DNA from: JAHQVI01 sp050330195
GTDB taxonomy: Bacteria > Pseudomonadota > Alphaproteobacteria > Rhizobiales > Rhodomicrobiaceae
Reading direction: 5' to 3'
DNA length: 64,000 nucleotides
Assembly (NCBI GenBank): GCA_050330195.1
Contig: JBHJOB010000006.1
Coordinates: 43,860-107,859, forward strand
Part shown: in pieces, positions 8,197 to 16,430 of the stretch
Layout of the letters: every line of letters begins with the position of its first letter
Position numbering within the stretch: position 1 is the stretch's first letter
The notes under the pieces: model-generated
Told to the model about the DNA's origin: nothing
Database searches by the model: none
Seen by the model: the letters and a program-made list of their open reading frames with translations, nothing else
Made by a program: the position numbers and the translations under genes

Positions 8197-9509
8197 AGAT
8201 CGGTTGGGTCACTCCAATTCACCATGCTTCCGCTATTGGCCGGTCCGGCATCGGCATTGCGGAAGCGATCGCGAAGGCCGGCGTGGAGGTCGATATCCTG
8301 CGCAGCGAACGTGATCGGCTTCTCAAGGAACAGCGCCTTCCAACACGATTGAACATCCATTCGCTCGCCGCGATGCGGAACTACGCTGCCTTGGAGGCCT
8401 ATGATCTGCTCGTTTACAATATCGGAGACAATGCGGATTTTCATCTGCATGCCGTATCCGCACTGATGCAGGTTCCGGGGGTGTGCATCTTCCATGACTT
8501 GCTGATCCTGAATCTCTTCACCGGATGGATGGCCGAAAATAACCGGACGAGCGGCATTCCATCGGCGATTGACGACATCTACGGCGCAGGCGCCTATTCG
8601 CCCGCCACACCGGGCGCATGCTATCTGACAAGGGCGGTAAACGATTTTCCCATGCTGGAATGGCTTGCCCCGCGTGCACTGGCGGCGGTTGCCCATGGAC
8701 GACACTATCTGTCTCGCCTCAGGGAAAGTTGCCCCGGACCGGTTCGGCACATCCCGCTCGCCTACGATCTGCCGGCTGAAATTCCGCCGCCTTCTCACCG
8801 GAGCCAAGGCGACGAGTTGCGGCTCACCACCATCGGCCACATCAACCGCAACAAGCTGTGTGCCGAAGTCATCAGGGCAATCGGCGCAACGGCGGTCTTG
8901 CGCAAGCGATGCTGCTACCGGCTTGCCGGACCGATATCGGACGAGATGCGCCAGGACCTTGCCGGACTAGCCGAAAGACTGGGCGTCAAACTTCATATTG
9001 CCGGCGCAGTTTCAAAATCCGGTCTGGCCAGAGAAATTGAAGATGCGGACATAATGGTATGCCTGCGAAATCCGGTGCTCGAAGGAGCGTCGGCATCCGC
9101 CATCGAGGCCATGCTCGCCGGGCGGCCGCTGGTCGTGATCGATCATGGCTTCTACAGGGATCTGCCCGACGATCTGACCATCAAGCTTGCTCCTGATTTC
9201 ACGATCGAGACGCTGTCGGAGCGGATTTGCTGGCTTGTCGACCATCCCGACCAATGCCGGATGTTGGGCGAGCGGGCGGCAACATGGGCGCGCGACGCGT
9301 TCTCATTCGAGACCTATGCAAAATCCTTTATCGAACTTGCGGAAAAAGCCATTGAGAGCAAGCCTTTGCTCGGACTCGCCGCGGATCTTGGCCGCGAGCT
9401 ATCCGCTCTCGGCGTAAGACCGGACGATCCGGCAACGGCCCGAATAGCGCAAATGGTCTCAGCCCTGTTCTTACCCGGAGATACGTCGTGTCAGCCAAAC
9501 CGAACATGA
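8193..9509 (+). CDS. Glycosyltransferase, GT4-like
   Basis: The product has 438 residues and no membrane segment. The N-terminal domain opens with MKIGWVTPIHHASAIGRSGIG. The C-terminal domain carries LRLTTIGHINRNKLCAEVIRA and then an E-rich donor site (NPVLEGASASAIEAMLAGRPLV is the region, near residues 290-312), as in GT4 enzymes. About 60 extra residues follow the catalytic domain. It is more distant from the two upstream glycosyltransferases than they are from each other. Start and stop overlap both neighbours, so it is part of the same coupled operon. The sugar specificity is unknown. Confidence 0.8.
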   Translation: MKIGWVTPIHHASAIGRSGIGIAEAIAKAGVEVDILRSERDRLLKEQRLPTRLNIHSLAAMRNYAALEAYDLLVYNIGDNADFHLHAVSALMQVPGVCIFHDLLILNLFTGWMAENNRTSGIPSAIDDIYGAGAYSPATPGACYLTRAVNDFPMLEWLAPRALAAVAHGRHYLSRLRESCPGPVRHIPLAYDLPAEIPPPSHRSQGDELRLTTIGHINRNKLCAEVIRAIGATAVLRKRCCYRLAGPISDEMRQDLAGLAERLGVKLHIAGAVSKSGLAREIEDADIMVCLRNPVLEGASASAIEAMLAGRPLVVIDHGFYRDLPDDLTIKLAPDFTIETLSERICWLVDHPDQCRMLGERAATWARDAFSFETYAKSFIELAEKAIESKPLLGLAADLGRELSALGVRPDDPATARIAQMVSALFLPGDTSCQPNRT

Positions 9510-10666
9510 ATCATGGGAATGCCGACATCCGAATCGACATTGCAATGCAAGCTGCCATGACGGAGTCACGAACCGCGGCAGCCACGCCGTTTCAATATGC
9601 TCGCCCAGCGAAAAAGCCGCGTGGCATCAGAAAGGTCATGCGAGAAGTTGCGCGTCCGTTCAAACAGGCGCTACAGATCGTGAGGCAGTCCGATGGCGGA
9701 TTTTCCGCGCCCCCACGAGAGACGGAATTCAGACGCCTTTCGGCAATGCTCGAAACCATGCAAGCGCCACGCCTGCGACAGATGAAAATACTGCAAGATC
9801 AGCAAGATGCAATTATCTCTTCAGTGAACGAAATGCGTCAAGAGCAGGCGGCAATGCACCGCCGCTGCCAACGACAGCCGATCCCGACGGCCATCGGGTT
9901 TCAGCTCCTGCGCCTCGATGACCGCTATATGGCTCTGCCGGAAACAGATTTCGCGCTACTCGCGTATTTGATCGACACGCCTGTCTATGAGCCAGGCGTT
10001 GCCTCGGTGCTGCGCCAGTTTGCTGCCGGGGCAAACTATATCATCGAAGTGGGCGCCAATATCGGAATACATACGGTCACGATGGCGCGAGAGATGCGAT
10101 CAGGCGGAACGGTCCTCGCCCTCGAACCAACGCCCCTGACATTCAAGGCGTTGCAGATCAGTTTGACCCTCAACGGCATCAGTTCGCGCGTCCACGCGCA
10201 TCAAATCGCGAGCGGATCATCCGCTGGCTCGCAGCTTTTGTATCTGCACCCTGTTTCGGGGCAGAATTCTCTCATCGCATGGCCGGAAGCAGGCGAAGAT
10301 ACGCTGTCTGTCGACGTATCTCCGCTCGATGATCTGGTTCCGCCAGGAACAGTCGTCGATCTCGTCAAGATTGACGCTGAAGGCGGCGAATATGACACCC
10401 TCAAGGGCATGGATCGCATCCTCGCCGAAAACCCCGATATTGTGATCGTTCTGGAGTTCTCCCACGTGCATTTCAGCCGTGCCGGCGTAATGCCGAGCCA
10501 ATTGGTCCAATCGCTGGCGGATCGCAATTTATCGCCCTATCTGATTGATGAAGTGACCGGAAAACTCGGCCATTTCGATCTCGAAATGGTTTTGGCAAAG
10601 CCATCCGCCAACATCCTTTTTGGACGGCGCTCGACTCTCAAGATGGATTTGATGGACGGATCATGA
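9488..10666 (+). CDS. FkbM-family SAM-dependent methyltransferase
   Basis: The product has 392 residues. The first 130 or so are basic and then helical, with coiled-coil character (a RLSAMLETMQ to MRQEQAAMHRR stretch). The catalytic domain follows: IIEVGANIGIHTVTMA is the SAM-binding glycine motif near residue 180, LALEPTP follows, and DLVKIDAEGGEYDTLKGM is the characteristic FkbM motif near residue 300. FkbM enzymes O-methylate sugars and other small acceptors, and many sit in surface-glycan clusters. It begins at GTG 9488, with GGAG seven bases upstream, inside the end of the previous gene. Methylation of the glycan, perhaps as a chain cap, is inferred from context. Confidence 0.85.
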   Translation: MSAKPNMNHGNADIRIDIAMQAAMTESRTAAATPFQYARPAKKPRGIRKVMREVARPFKQALQIVRQSDGGFSAPPRETEFRRLSAMLETMQAPRLRQMKILQDQQDAIISSVNEMRQEQAAMHRRCQRQPIPTAIGFQLLRLDDRYMALPETDFALLAYLIDTPVYEPGVASVLRQFAAGANYIIEVGANIGIHTVTMAREMRSGGTVLALEPTPLTFKALQISLTLNGISSRVHAHQIASGSSAGSQLLYLHPVSGQNSLIAWPEAGEDTLSVDVSPLDDLVPPGTVVDLVKIDAEGGEYDTLKGMDRILAENPDIVIVLEFSHVHFSRAGVMPSQLVQSLADRNLSPYLIDEVTGKLGHFDLEMVLAKPSANILFGRRSTLKMDLMDGS

Positions 10667-11325
10667 TAGTCGCGTTTGGCTCGAGGCATGCGGCCTTCGT
10701 GATCATTGGGGCCGGCGGCCATGCAAGCGTGGTCACTGACCTGCTGCAGGTCATGGGCGTCGAGATCCGCGGGCTGACCGATCAGAGTAAAGCGCCGCAG
10801 CACGCAACGGTGCTCGATGCTCCGATCCTGGGGGATGACAGCGTGCTGCAACGGTTCGCGCCTTCGCAGCTATGCCTGGCGAACGGATTGGGCGTTCAGC
10901 CCCGTCTTCGGGAGGAAGACCCGCCGGATCCTGGAACCGCCCTGAGACGCCGTGTCTTCGAAAGGTTGAACGCCTCCGGTTACAGCTTTCCGCCGATCCG
11001 GCATCCAGGCGCCATTGTCGCCAGTTCCGCGACCGCCGGCGCCGGCTCCCAGATCATGGCCGGGACAGTCATCCAGTCACGCGCCGTCATTCATGAAAAT
11101 GCCGTCATAAATACCGGCGCATCGGTCGATCACGACTGCATCGTGCAGGCTCATGCGTTCATTGCGCCGGGGGTCATCGTCTGCGGCAGCGTCAAAATTG
11201 GCGCAGGCGCGCTCATCGGGGCGGGCGCGATACTCCTGCCCGGCGTCGAGATTGGCGAACATGCTCTCGTCGCGGCAGGAGCTGTTATCCGACACGATGT
11301 CGGCGACCGGGAATTTGCGGGATAG
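10663..11325 (+). CDS. NeuD/PglD/PerB-like sugar O/N-acyltransferase
   Basis: The product has 220 residues. The N-terminal domain has the nucleotide-sugar-binding motif FVIIGAGGHASVV. The C-terminal half is a left-handed parallel beta-helix of hexapeptides (from about residue 115, with NAVINTGASVDHD and IGAGALIGAGAILLPG), as in trimeric acetyl-CoA-dependent acyltransferases. The histidine in VDHD fits the catalytic position. Relatives acetylate the 4-amino group of UDP- or GDP-4-amino-6-deoxy sugars (PglD, PerB) or sialic acid (NeuD). With the perosamine synthase-like gene in the same operon, N-acetylation of GDP-perosamine is the simplest reading. Start and stop overlap (ATGA) with the methyltransferase. 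It is the last gene of the operon. Confidence 0.82.
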   Translation: MIVAFGSRHAAFVIIGAGGHASVVTDLLQVMGVEIRGLTDQSKAPQHATVLDAPILGDDSVLQRFAPSQLCLANGLGVQPRLREEDPPDPGTALRRRVFERLNASGYSFPPIRHPGAIVASSATAGAGSQIMAGTVIQSRAVIHENAVINTGASVDHDCIVQAHAFIAPGVIVCGSVKIGAGALIGAGAILLPGVEIGEHALVAAGAVIRHDVGDREFAG

Positions 11326-11479
11326 CTGTCCGCAATGTCCAAATCGAAGGACCACGGTTTTCCCGAATGGCTTGATAGCGCCGTTCAGGACGCGGCCGAC
11401 GGGTGCATGCAACTATGGCCCAACCAAGACGCGCCACTTCGAACGAAAAGTCATGAAAAACTGAAAATCACGGTTCCAT

Positions 11480-11556
<77 letters not shown>

Positions 11557-11668
11557 ATCCTGAACATGAATGCGCCTTTCTCACCGTTTTTGCCGTCGAA
11601 CGCAAGTCAAAATCGGAGATTTGCCTAACGTATCCGGAGAGACCGCTCGTCCGGCACAACCAGGCGCC

Positions 11669-12439
11669 TCAGCCCGCAGCGGCGCGCTCATGCCCTGGCA
11701 GGCGCATCCGGGCCTCGATAAGCCGAAGCAGAAGAGTCAGCGTGCCCGACAGGACCAGATAGAGCACGATCGCGTAAAGGAAGATTTCAAGGCTGTAATT
11801 GCGGGCGAAGATCGTGCGGGTCTGTCCCATCAGGTCGAGCACCGTGATGGTGGAGACGAGCGCGCTGCCTTTCAGCAGCAGGATGACCTCGTTCGAATAG
11901 GCCGGCCAGGATATGCGCAGCGCCTGCGGCAACACGATCCGGCGCATGGTCGTCCACCAGCCCATGCCCGCCGCTGTCGCCGCCTCAAGCTGCCCGCGCG
12001 GAACATTCACGATCCCGCCACGGAAGATCTCGGCGGAATAGGCGGAGGTATTGATGGTCAGCACGATCAGTCCGACCGTGTAGCCGTCGCGGAACAACGG
12101 CCAGAACGGCCCCAGCCCCTCCGCTCCGAGCGCGCCGAAACCGAAATAGAACACCCATAGCTGGACCAGCAACGGGGTGCCGCGAAATACGTAGCTGTAA
12201 ATATAGGCCGGGATACTGAGGATCGGCACGCGGGATGTCCGAGCCAGTGCGAAGGCGATCGCCAGAACGAAGCCGATCACCGTGGAGAGCGCCAGAAGTT
12301 CGATGCTGACGAAAAAGCCGTCAATGAAGCGCGGACAGAACTCGGCGAACATCTTCGGCGAAACCGGCCTCAGCCCGGCGCAGACGGCGTCGGAAAGCCA
12401 GAGCTTGGCGTCGAAATAAGCCCTCATCACCCCGTTCAT
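11669..12439 (-). CDS. Basic amino acid ABC transporter permease (HisM/ArtM-like)
   Basis: This 256-residue inner-membrane permease has an N-terminal periplasmic stretch and about five membrane helices. The His/Glu/Gln/Arg permease signature VFRGTPLLVQLWVFYFGFG and the EAA loop (EAATAAGMGWWTTMRRIVLPQ) are clear. It belongs to the HAAT family, which imports lysine, arginine, ornithine, histidine or opines. It overlaps the other permease by four bases, and the two should form the heterodimeric pore with the ATPase and binding protein upstream in the same operon. The precise substrate cannot be read from the permease. Confidence 0.9.
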   Translation of the reverse strand: MNGVMRAYFDAKLWLSDAVCAGLRPVSPKMFAEFCPRFIDGFFVSIELLALSTVIGFVLAIAFALARTSRVPILSIPAYIYSYVFRGTPLLVQLWVFYFGFGALGAEGLGPFWPLFRDGYTVGLIVLTINTSAYSAEIFRGGIVNVPRGQLEAATAAGMGWWTTMRRIVLPQALRISWPAYSNEVILLLKGSALVSTITVLDLMGQTRTIFARNYSLEIFLYAIVLYLVLSGTLTLLLRLIEARMRLPGHERAAAG

Positions 12440-13143
12440 GTCGGCCTCGCCATGCCGCGTTGCGCCCGGCGTTCGAGCCGGTCGCGCATGATGTCGGAAA
12501 GTCCGGTCAGCACAAGATAGAGCGCGCCCGCCGCAAGATAGAACGTCAGCGGCGCGCGGGTGACTTCACTGGCGATCTTGGCCTGACGCAGAAGATCGTC
12601 AACGGCGATGACGGCTGCGAGCGAGGTGTCCTTCAGCAGCACCATCCAGAGATTGCCGAGGCCGGGTATCGCGAAGCGCCACATTTGCGGCAGTCGCACA
12701 CGCAAGAAGATCTGGCGGTCGGACATGCCACAGGCGATGCCCGCCTCGATCTGACCGCGCGGCACGGCCAGATAGGCGCCCCGGAAGACTTCCGCCGCAT
12801 AGGCGCAGAAAATCGCGGCAAGGCCGATGACGGCGGCAAGAAAGCGTGGCATCTCGAAAGCCGTGGTAATACCCACAAGCTGGAGCGCGGACTGTATCAC
12901 GCGCTCGCTGCCGAAATAGACCAGCAGCAGAATGAGAAACTCCGGCGTCGCCCTGATGAAGGCGGTGTAGGTCTCGGCAATGGCGCGCAAGGCCGCAAAT
13001 CTGGACAGCTTGGCGCCCGCCAGCAGCAGGCCAAGAACGAGCCCGATTCCAAGAGCGCAGATTGCGAGCTGCAATGTGATCAGGCAACCGGCGAGCAGTT
13101 CGTCGCCCCACCCTGCATCGCCATAGCTCAGCAATTGCATCAT
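12436..13143 (-). CDS. Basic amino acid ABC transporter permease (HisQ-like)
   Basis: This 235-residue partner permease has five hydrophobic segments, the FIRATPEFLILLLVYFGSE signature and the EAA loop (EAGIACGMSDRQIFLRVRLPQ). It starts MMQLLSYGDAGWGDELLAG, typical of HisQ-type proteins. It lies downstream of the binding protein, separated by a stem-loop, and its stop overlaps the start of the second permease. Its job is half of the membrane channel for a cationic amino acid. Confidence 0.9.
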   Translation of the reverse strand: MMQLLSYGDAGWGDELLAGCLITLQLAICALGIGLVLGLLLAGAKLSRFAALRAIAETYTAFIRATPEFLILLLVYFGSERVIQSALQLVGITTAFEMPRFLAAVIGLAAIFCAYAAEVFRGAYLAVPRGQIEAGIACGMSDRQIFLRVRLPQMWRFAIPGLGNLWMVLLKDTSLAAVIAVDDLLRQAKIASEVTRAPLTFYLAAGALYLVLTGLSDIMRDRLERRAQRGMARPT

Positions 13144-13187
13144 CGAATACCAAAGCTCAAATTATCAATGCGAACAGGCCGATAGCA

Positions 13188-13218
13188 ATATGCCGCGCGG
13201 GTGATCCGCACGGCATAT
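13188..13218 (-). promoter_or_regulatory. Intercistronic stem-loop between binding protein and permeases
   Basis: The arms ATATGCCG (13188-13195) and CGGCATAT (13211-13218) pair perfectly, with inner GCGG/CCGC pairing as well. It sits between the periplasmic binding protein and the permease genes. Such stems commonly stabilise the upstream transcript so that the binding protein is made in excess. That role is inferred. Confidence 0.5.
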
Positions 13219-13245
13219 GCCAGTTTCCCTTAAGCAGGCATCCCA

Positions 13246-13998
13246 TCAATAGATGTCGAACGGGAAATATTTCTCGTTGATTTCGGCGTATTTGCCGTTG
13301 TCACGGAGCGCCTTGAGGGCGGCGTTGAACTTATCGCGGAGATCGTCCTCGCCCTTGCGGACGGCGATGCCGATCACGTCGTCAATATCGATCCGGTCAC
13401 CGACGAATTCGTAATCGGCCTTGTCTTTCAGCCAGTCATGCGCGGGGTAGACGTCGGAGACGAGCGCGTCCAGGCGTCCGGCCTCAAGGTCGCTGTAAGC
13501 GGCGGTCTGCGTGTCGTAGAGCTTGACGGTCGAGCCACGGCCGAGATTGTCTTCGGCCCATGTCGCCGAAACGGTTGCGCGCTGAGCGCCTACTGTCTTG
13601 CCCTTCAGGTCGTCGGCGCCGGAAATGCCGCTGCCCTTCTTCGCGACCAAGCGCAGATAGTTGGAATAATAGCGGTCGGTAAAGTCGACCATTTCCTTGC
13701 GCTCGTCGGTGATCGACATGGATGCAACGATGGCGTCGTATTTCTTGGCGACGAGACCGGGGATGATGCCGTCCCAGTCCTGCGCGACGATCTCGCATTC
13801 GGCCTTCATTTCCTCGCAAAGCGCCTTCGCGATCTCGACATCGAAGCCGATCAGTTCGCCGCTTGCATCTTTCGCGTTGAACGGCGGGTAAGCGCCTTCC
13901 GTGGCGATCTTGATCGCATCCTGCGCGCTGGCGGCGGTCGCACCGAACGCCATGCCGGCGGCGAGAACGCCAAGAGCGAGAAGTTTTCCTATACGCAT
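13246..13998 (-). CDS. Periplasmic lysine/arginine/ornithine-type binding protein
   Basis: The product has 250 residues with a clear signal peptide (MRIGKLLALGVLAAGMAFGA, cleavage after ASAQ). The mature part starts with IKIATEGAYPPFNAKD and contains IGFDVEIAKALCEEM and DWDGIIPGLVAKKYDAIVASM, the hallmark of solute-binding family 3 proteins such as ArgT/HisJ. Two cysteines (in CEEMKAECE) match the conserved disulphide of this group. It captures a cationic amino acid in the periplasm for the permeases encoded downstream. A LysE/ArgO exporter gene nearby supports basic amino acids as substrate, but octopine-like ligands remain possible. Confidence 0.92.
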   Translation of the reverse strand: MRIGKLLALGVLAAGMAFGATAASAQDAIKIATEGAYPPFNAKDASGELIGFDVEIAKALCEEMKAECEIVAQDWDGIIPGLVAKKYDAIVASMSITDERKEMVDFTDRYYSNYLRLVAKKGSGISGADDLKGKTVGAQRATVSATWAEDNLGRGSTVKLYDTQTAAYSDLEAGRLDALVSDVYPAHDWLKDKADYEFVGDRIDIDDVIGIAVRKGEDDLRDKFNAALKALRDNGKYAEINEKYFPFDIY

Positions 13999-14047
13999 AT
14001 CATGCCTCCATTTTTTGACGGTTTGTCGAATTACGGCGAAAGAGCGT

Positions 14048-14854
14048 TCATTGAATGACGCTCGATAGAAATTTCTGACAGGCTTCGGTTTTCGGCGCGG
14101 TGAACAACTCCGACGGCGGCCCTGCTTCGGCGATCTGCCCCTGATGCAGGAAGATTACCTTGTTGGAGACCTCGCGCACGAAGCTCATCTCATGGCTGAC
14201 GACGAGCATGGTGCGCCCTTCCCCGGCGAGGTCGCGCATCACTTTCAGCACCTCGCCGACGAGTTCGGGATCGAGCGCGGAGGTCGGCTCGTCGAACAGC
14301 AGGATCTTGGGCTCCATCGCCAGCGCGCGCGCAATCGCCGCGCGCTGCTGCTGGCCGCCGGAAAGCTGCGAGGGATAGTTGCCGCGCTTGTCCGCGATGC
14401 CGACACGTTCGAGCAGCGCCTCGGCCTTCTCGCGCGTCTCCGCCTTGCCGGCGCCCAGCACCTGCACCGGCGCTTCCATGACGTTTTCCAGGATCGTCAT
14501 ATGCGCCCACAGATTGAAATCCTGAAACACCATGGCGAGCCGGGCGCGCATCAGGCGAACCGCCTTCTTGTCGGTGACCTTCCGCCCCGGCTCGCCATCG
14601 TCGGAGAGCGGCAGGCGCACGCCGTCGATCCAGATGTCGCCCTTGTCGGGGATGGCCAGCAGATTGATGCAGCGCAGCAGCGTGCTCTTGCCCGAACCGG
14701 ACGAACCGATCAGCGAGACGACCTGCTGCTCGTCGGCTTCGAGCGAAACACCCTTGAGGACATGAAGATCGCCAAAGCTTTTATGGAGTGCGTTGACGCT
14801 GAGGTAGGATCGCCGGGGATCGGCGGGTGGGGACGATCCATTTTGTGGATCCAT
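14048..14854 (-). CDS. Amino acid ABC transporter ATPase (HisP-like)
   Basis: This 268-residue cytoplasmic ATPase carries Walker A GSSGSGKST, Q-loop VFQDFNLW, signature LSGGQQQR, Walker B ILLFDEPTSALD and switch histidine VSHEM. The insertion after the first strand (DDGEPGRKVTDKKAV) is typical of HisP relatives. It is the first gene of the four-gene importer, with the binding protein 49 bases downstream. Its first 15 residues are hydrophilic and may not all be translated. An intergenic repeat copy lies upstream, where the operon promoter should be. Confidence 0.93.
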   Translation of the reverse strand: MDPQNGSSPPADPRRSYLSVNALHKSFGDLHVLKGVSLEADEQQVVSLIGSSGSGKSTLLRCINLLAIPDKGDIWIDGVRLPLSDDGEPGRKVTDKKAVRLMRARLAMVFQDFNLWAHMTILENVMEAPVQVLGAGKAETREKAEALLERVGIADKRGNYPSQLSGGQQQRAAIARALAMEPKILLFDEPTSALDPELVGEVLKVMRDLAGEGRTMLVVSHEMSFVREVSNKVIFLHQGQIAEAGPPSELFTAPKTEACQKFLSSVIQ

Positions 14855-14910
14855 GATCCGACCCTTGCGCTTTGAAACGCAGTTGACGTTGCTTGCGTGA
14901 TCCTGACGCT

Positions 14911-15010
14911 AGAGCGCGATCCGGTAAACTGGATACCATATTCCGGAAAATCGAGCTGGAAACAAACAGACGCGGATCAGGATCGTTTCCGTAAGAAGTG
15001 ATCCTGATCT
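14911..15010 (+). repeat. Intergenic repeat, copy 2 (short reference form)
   Basis: The copy reads AGAGCGCGATCCGGTAAAC, then TTCCGGAAAATCGAGCTGG, AAACAAACAGA, and a closing hairpin whose arms GATCAGGATC and GATCCTGATC pair perfectly across 15 bases. It lacks the nested CCCCGCC palindrome of copies 4-6, so it probably shows the basic unit. It lies between the importer operon and the exporter gene. Confidence 0.75.
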
Positions 15011-15071
15011 AACGTCATTTCATTATATCCCGCAAGCCTTTTTGGTAGCATGCGGCTGTTCCGGGTCACGA

Positions 15072-15701
15072 TCAGTAACTCCCCGGCGAGAGGCCAAGCA
15101 GAACGAGCCGCCATGCCAGCAGCCACATGATGCTGGCGATGATGATGTCGAAGATCCGCCAGGCGCGTGGATTGCGGAACAGGGGCGCGAGGGCGCGGCC
15201 GCCATAGCCGAGCGAAAGGAACCAGACGAAGCTGGCGGCAACCACGCCGGTGACGAACCAGAGCTGATCGCCGGGCGGGTAGCTAGCCGAAATGCCGCCG
15301 ACGAGAACGACCGTGTCCAGGTAGACATACGGATTGAGCAGCGTCACGGCTGCCACGGTTGCAATCGCATGCCGCAGCGTTTGCGATCCGCCATTGCCTG
15401 CTTCCAGCCTGCCCGGCCGCATCGCCCGCATGACCGCCTGCAATCCGTACCAGAACAGAAAGGCGGCTCCACCGAACGCAATGACGCGCAGGGCCGTATC
15501 GGAGCCGTGCACCAGCGCGCCAAGCCCGAGCGCGCCCAGGGCAACCAGAAAGGCATCCACCGATGCGCAGAACGGCGCCACCGGCAGCACATGTCTCTTC
15601 ATGAAGGCCTGCCGGAGCACGAAGACGTTCTGCGCGCCGATGGCAACGATCAGACTGCCGCCCAGACCGAAGCCCTGGGCAGCAACGAACAATTTTTCCA
15701 C
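15072..15701 (-). CDS. LysE/ArgO-family basic amino acid exporter
   Basis: This 209-residue membrane protein has five to six hydrophobic segments. It has the family's opening GFGLGGSLIVAIGAQNVFVLRQ and the conserved TLLNPYVYLDTVVLVGG motif in the middle. Members export lysine or arginine and protect against their build-up, for example during growth on peptides. It starts at GTG 15701 with no obvious Shine-Dalgarno. It lies beside a basic amino acid importer on the same strand, which suggests import and export of the same solutes. No LysG/ArgP-type regulator is adjacent. Confidence 0.9.
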   Translation of the reverse strand: MEKLFVAAQGFGLGGSLIVAIGAQNVFVLRQAFMKRHVLPVAPFCASVDAFLVALGALGLGALVHGSDTALRVIAFGGAAFLFWYGLQAVMRAMRPGRLEAGNGGSQTLRHAIATVAAVTLLNPYVYLDTVVLVGGISASYPPGDQLWFVTGVVAASFVWFLSLGYGGRALAPLFRNPRAWRIFDIIIASIMWLLAWRLVLLGLSPGSY

Positions 15702-15777
15702 GGGAGGAGCAACCGAAGCTAATGGACAGGACGTGATGAAAAGGCGGGCAGTGGAGCCGCCAGCCTGCCTTGGCCCC

Positions 15778-16377
15778 TTATAAGGCGGGAAGGGCTTTTG
15801 TCATCAAGATCCAGTTTTTACCCTTGGTGATCCAGCCTTCCGTCACGATTGGCCTCGTCGCAACCTTCCTGAAGCCGAACCGCTCGTAGAGGCGGATTGC
15901 ATTCACATTGTCGTCTTCCGCAATCAGGCTGAGACCGGACTTCCCGGCCTCCCGGGCAAGCTGCTCGGCGGCTTCCAGAAGTCTCGTTCCAAGGCCCTTC
16001 CCGCGCGCATCGGGATAGGCGGCCAGCACGTTCACATACCAGGTGTCCGCCGCCATATTCTCCAGTTCCTGCAACGGAACGAGCATAGGAGGCATGGAGT
16101 CATGGTCGATCGGCTCCGGATTCTCCTCCTGCGGATAGCCGATGAGGCAGGCGGCGCATCTGCCATCCAGCTCGGCGATAATCGCGTTACGATAGGAAAA
16201 CGATCCCTCCTCGCGGCCAGCGCGTTCAACGCCTGCGTCGAGAGCCGTTTGTCCCGGCTCCTTGAGCTTGTCCCAGAAATAAAGCGCAAGACCGTAGCTG
16301 GCCTGGTCGGCCAGTTCCGCCAGCGCTCTTGCATCGCCTGGTCTCGCCAGCCGCAGCGGCGGTTTATGCTCGATCAT
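15778..16377 (-). CDS. GNAT-family N-acetyltransferase
   Basis: The product has 199 residues. The acetyl-CoA binding motif is VLAAYPDARGKGLGTRLLEAA (R/Q-x-x-G-x-G/A core, around residue 125), followed by NVNAIRLYERFGF, the typical C-terminal strand and helix of GNAT enzymes. The substrate is unknown; the family includes acylases of amino acids, peptides and antibiotics. I chose ATG 16377, which has AAGGACA about eight bases upstream. It ends 76 bases before the exporter start, so the two could be co-transcribed. Confidence 0.85.
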   Translation of the reverse strand: MIEHKPPLRLARPGDARALAELADQASYGLALYFWDKLKEPGQTALDAGVERAGREEGSFSYRNAIIAELDGRCAACLIGYPQEENPEPIDHDSMPPMLVPLQELENMAADTWYVNVLAAYPDARGKGLGTRLLEAAEQLAREAGKSGLSLIAEDDNVNAIRLYERFGFRKVATRPIVTEGWITKGKNWILMTKALPAL

Positions 16378-16410
16378 AATCAATGTCCTTGCTCGAAGGC
16401 CGAGGGAAAA

Positions 16411-16430
16411 GCGCGGCCTTAAAGCCGCGC
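16411..16430 (-). terminator. Intrinsic terminator overlapping the methyltransferase stop
   Basis: On the - strand GCGCGGC and GCCGCGC pair around a six-base loop and are followed by TTTT. The stop codon of the methyltransferase gene lies in the loop. This should end that transcript and separate it from the GNAT gene. Confidence 0.7.
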
